NCBI GenBank assembly: GCA_947452675.1
Contig: CANGDL010000003.1
Span: 31,409-95,408, forward strand
Length of the DNA: 64,000 nucleotides
Reading direction: 5' to 3'
Source: Microbacteriaceae bacterium
Lineage (GTDB): Bacteria; Actinomycetota; Actinomycetes; Actinomycetales; Microbacteriaceae
Shown piece by piece: positions 62,504 through 64,000 of the stretch. The notes under the pieces were generated by a model, which saw nothing but the letters and a program-made list of their open reading frames with translations, did no database searches and was not told where the DNA came from. A program made the translations under genes and the position numbers. Each line of letters begins with the position of its first letter. Position 1 is the first letter of the stretch.

Positions 62504-62758
62504 TTAGCTTGCGCGACGGGCACGTGCATATTTGCGCTTTAGCGACTTACGCTCGTCTTCGCTTAGGCCGCCCCAAACGCCGGTGTCCTGGTTTTCCTTG
62601 ATTGCATATTCAAGGCAGTTGGTTGAAACTCCGCACTCGCGGCAAACAGACTTTGCCTGATCGATCTGGTCAACAGCAGGACCGGTGTTTCCGACAGGGA
62701 AGAAAAGCTCTGGGTCTTCGGTAAGGCATCGAGCTTCGTTCAGCCACTGCATGTCCAT
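62504..62758 (-). CDS. whiB1: WhiB1-type iron-sulfur transcription factor
   Basis: 84 residues from the ATG at 62758, the same length as M. tuberculosis WhiB1. Cluster cysteines are Cys11, Cys39, Cys42 and Cys48, followed by GVWGGLSEDERKSLKRKYARARR. EDPELFFPVGNTGPAVDQI is close to WhiB1, an essential nitric-oxide-sensitive regulator that binds the principal sigma factor. A longer reading from 62833 is rejected because the conserved N-terminus is short. An AAAGGA site lies 12 bases upstream. Confidence 0.93.
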   Translation of the reverse strand: MDMQWLNEARCLTEDPELFFPVGNTGPAVDQIDQAKSVCRECGVSTNCLEYAIKENQDTGVWGGLSEDERKSLKRKYARARRAS

Positions 62759-62792
62759 ATGTGCTGTTATTCCTTTGTCTTGGCGGTTCGGA

Positions 62793-62824
62793 GAGCCTCT
62801 CGGCTCGTGCCTTATGGCACAGTA
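62793..62824 (-). promoter_or_regulatory. Tandem inverted repeats and -10 candidate upstream of whiB1
   Basis: Two abutting 14-base inverted repeats of the form GNGCC-N4-GGCNC lie 35 bases before the whiB1 start: GAGCC-TCTC-GGCTC (62793-62806) and GTGCC-TTAT-GGCAC (62807-62820). TACTGT on the minus strand (62819-62824) is a -10 candidate beside them. They could be paired operator half-sites or two hairpins at the 5' end of the whiB1 mRNA. Confidence 0.55.
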
Positions 62825-62970
62825 GAAACACATCAGAAAAAGATTTCTTCGGATGGGCGATTCACTCAGATGAGCAATTTACCGCGAACTTTCCTGAGAA
62901 AATCGTTTCACAGACTGGTCGGTTTGGCAAGACCCAAAATCGGCAGGCAATACATGGGATTGGTTTTAAC

Positions 62971-63375
62971 ATGGCAGCAAAGTTAACTCGACCGCTAGGC
63001 CTAAAGGCTGTTTTGGGCATCCTCGGCATTGAACTATGTGTGCTAATCGCCATTGTGGTCACGTATGTCGTGGCAACGCTGTCTGGCGAAGTGAAAAGCC
63101 TGCCAACGATGCTGGCTCTGACAGCACTTGGATTGCTGCTGGCGGTTTGGCTGGCGTTTGTGATCAAGGCACTTTGGAGTGGTCGTCGTTGGGCCAGAAA
63201 CGGAGCAATCTTTTGGCAGCTAGTTCAGCTTGCCATTGCCTGGGGCAGTTTTACCGGTGAGTTTGCCAACGCGGCTATAGGCATAGGGCTAATCCTGCCG
63301 TCACTCGCTGTGATTGGTCTGCTGTTCGAAAAGTCAGTGTTCGCCGCGACTCAGGGAGAAATCCCTAACGACTAA
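62971..63375 (+). CDS. Small four-span membrane protein of unknown function
   Basis: 134 residues with about four hydrophobic helices (near 12-35, 45-67, 76-92 and 103-122), separated by short loops with SGRRWARN on the cytoplasmic side. No family recognised. The ATG at 62971 is preferred; the same frame is open to 62761 but the added part is polar and unlike a gene start. No clear ribosome site is visible. It overlaps the convergent bcp gene by 4 bases at its end. Confidence 0.78.
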   Translation: MAAKLTRPLGLKAVLGILGIELCVLIAIVVTYVVATLSGEVKSLPTMLALTALGLLLAVWLAFVIKALWSGRRWARNGAIFWQLVQLAIAWGSFTGEFANAAIGIGLILPSLAVIGLLFEKSVFAATQGEIPND

Positions 63376-63845
63376 ATGTCGAGAAGCTTGCGCACCATTG
63401 CAACGTGGCCGGTGGCCTTAACGTTGTAAAGCGCCAGTTGAATGATTCCCTGCTCGTCAACCGCAAAGGTGGAGCGAAGAACGCCCTGATAAACGCGACC
63501 ATAAAGGCTCTTGGTTCCGTATGCGCCGAATGCTTTGTGAACATCTAGGCTCGAGTCGCTGAGCAGGGGAAAGTTTAGGTCTTGCTCGGTTTCAAATTTC
63601 TTTAGCTTGGCTACGGGATCAGGTGAGATTCCAAGAACCGTATAGCCCGCGGCTTTGAGTGGGTTCAGGTTGTCGTTGAAATCACAAGCCTCTTTGGTGC
63701 AACCAGGGGTTGAAGCGGCAGGGTAGAAGTAAACGATTACCTTCTGGCCTCGGAAGTCGGCAAGTGAAACGCTTTTACCGTCTTGATTCAGAAGCGCGAA
63801 GTTTGGAGCTTCCACTCCAGCAACTAATTTTTCTCCATCTGACAT
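63372..63845 (-). CDS. bcp: Thioredoxin-dependent thiol peroxidase
   Basis: A 157-residue peroxiredoxin that reduces hydrogen peroxide and organic peroxides. The peroxidatic Cys49 lies in STPGCTKE and the resolving Cys54 five residues on (ACDF), the usual BCP arrangement. FYPAAS precedes it and VRKLL ends the protein. The ATG is 7 bases after TAGACT on the same strand. It is divergent from the tRNA-Lys gene. Confidence 0.95.
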   Translation of the reverse strand: MSDGEKLVAGVEAPNFALLNQDGKSVSLADFRGQKVIVYFYPAASTPGCTKEACDFNDNLNPLKAAGYTVLGISPDPVAKLKKFETEQDLNFPLLSDSSLDVHKAFGAYGTKSLYGRVYQGVLRSTFAVDEQGIIQLALYNVKATGHVAMVRKLLDI

Positions 63846-63852
63846 GTTTATG

Positions 63853-63858
63853 AGTCTA
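63853..63858 (-). promoter_or_regulatory. Leaderless-type -10 element of bcp
   Basis: TAGACT on the minus strand ends 7 bases before the bcp ATG at 63845. Confidence 0.52.
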
Positions 63859-63869
63859 GGCGAATATGC

Positions 63870-63875
63870 TAGGCT
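63870..63875 (+). promoter_or_regulatory. -10 candidate for tRNA-Lys
   Basis: TAGGCT (overlapping TATGCT at 63865-63870) lies about 30 bases before the tRNA, a usual distance for a processed tRNA transcript. Confidence 0.42.
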
Positions 63876-63903
63876 TTTCTCTCGTTGCGGTTCTCCGTGG
63901 CAC

Positions 63904-63976
63904 GCACCTCTAGCTCAATCGGCAGAGCAACTGACTCTTAATCAGTGGGTTCTCGGTTCAAGTCCGAGGGGGTGCA
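63904..63976 (+). tRNA. tRNA-Lys (anticodon CTT)
   Basis: A full cloverleaf folds by eye. The acceptor stem GCACCTC pairs with GGGGTGC, the D stem is GCTC/GAGC, the anticodon stem ACTGA/TCAGT closes the loop CTCTTAA with CTT at 63937-63939, and the T stem CTCGG/CCGAG closes TTCAAGT. The discriminator is A at 63976, and CCA is not encoded. It reads AAG lysine codons. Confidence 0.97.
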
Positions 63977-64000
63977 CGAAATCCCAGTTCCTTCTCACGA

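Overview
The window reads as an actinobacterial chromosome, most likely a small-genome Microbacteriaceae such as the freshwater Rhodoluna/Aquiluna lineages. The evidence is two WhiB regulators, the MtrAB-LpqB module, an acyl-CoA carboxylase with an epsilon subunit, an LpqB/Rv3235/PdtaS-type gene set, moderate GC with short intergenic gaps, and gene order shared with the Mycobacterium tuberculosis Rv3219-Rv3315 neighbourhood. The genus is an inference. No prophage, insertion sequence, CRISPR array or rRNA was seen. The only RNA gene is a tRNA-Lys at the right end.

Region by region. (1) 1-11.4 kb is nucleoside salvage. A BMP-type nucleoside ABC importer is followed by cytidine deaminase, thymidine phosphorylase, adenosine deaminase and two orphan ascorbate-type PTS proteins (EIIA, EIIB). 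A phosphopentose/hexose mutase and purine nucleoside phosphorylase lie convergent to these. (2) 11.4-17.1 kb has LpdA, an accessory island with a frameshifted DUF2599 secreted protein and an unknown membrane-anchored protein, then AccA3 and Maf. (3) 17.1-21.2 kb has an RNA methyltransferase and a LuxR-type two-component system with a third membrane protein that looks like a kinase without an ATPase domain. (4) 21.4-28.2 kb has a DUF885 protein, AccD/AccE, BirA, a PH-domain protein and PurK/PurE. A 57-bp tandem repeat sits behind accE. (5) 28.2-39.8 kb is a cell-surface polymer cluster: LCP ligase, Wzm/Wzt exporter, two GT2 enzymes, a TagF-like polymerase, a lipoprotein, a 902-residue LysM protein, a nucleotidyltransferase and an O-antigen-ligase-like protein. 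(6) 39.8-50 kb holds ManA, GalE, WhiB2, a giant membrane GT2, a DUF5719 protein, ManB and AhcY. (7) 50-58 kb is mtrA-mtrB-lpqB-comF-hpf-secA. (8) 58-64 kb has an Rv3235-family protein, a SAF/ATPase/unknown trio, PdtaS, WhiB1, a small membrane protein, Bcp and tRNA-Lys.

How they fit together. ManC (truncated at the left edge), ManA and ManB make GDP-mannose, and GalE makes UDP-galactose; these can feed the surface-polymer and GT2 enzymes. BirA biotinylates AccA3, which works with AccD/AccE. The nucleoside importer and catabolic enzymes form one scavenging route from outside nucleoside to base plus pentose phosphate.

A recurring feature is a TAGACT/TAGGCT-like hexamer lying 6-7 bases before the start codon of many first genes without a Shine-Dalgarno. 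This suggests widespread leaderless transcription, and it was used to choose several starts. The best candidates for novelty are the pseudo-kinase partner, the orphan PTS pair, the 902-residue surface protein with a lysozyme-like N-terminus, the operator-like palindromes at whiB2 and whiB1, and the DUF2599 island with phased direct repeats.
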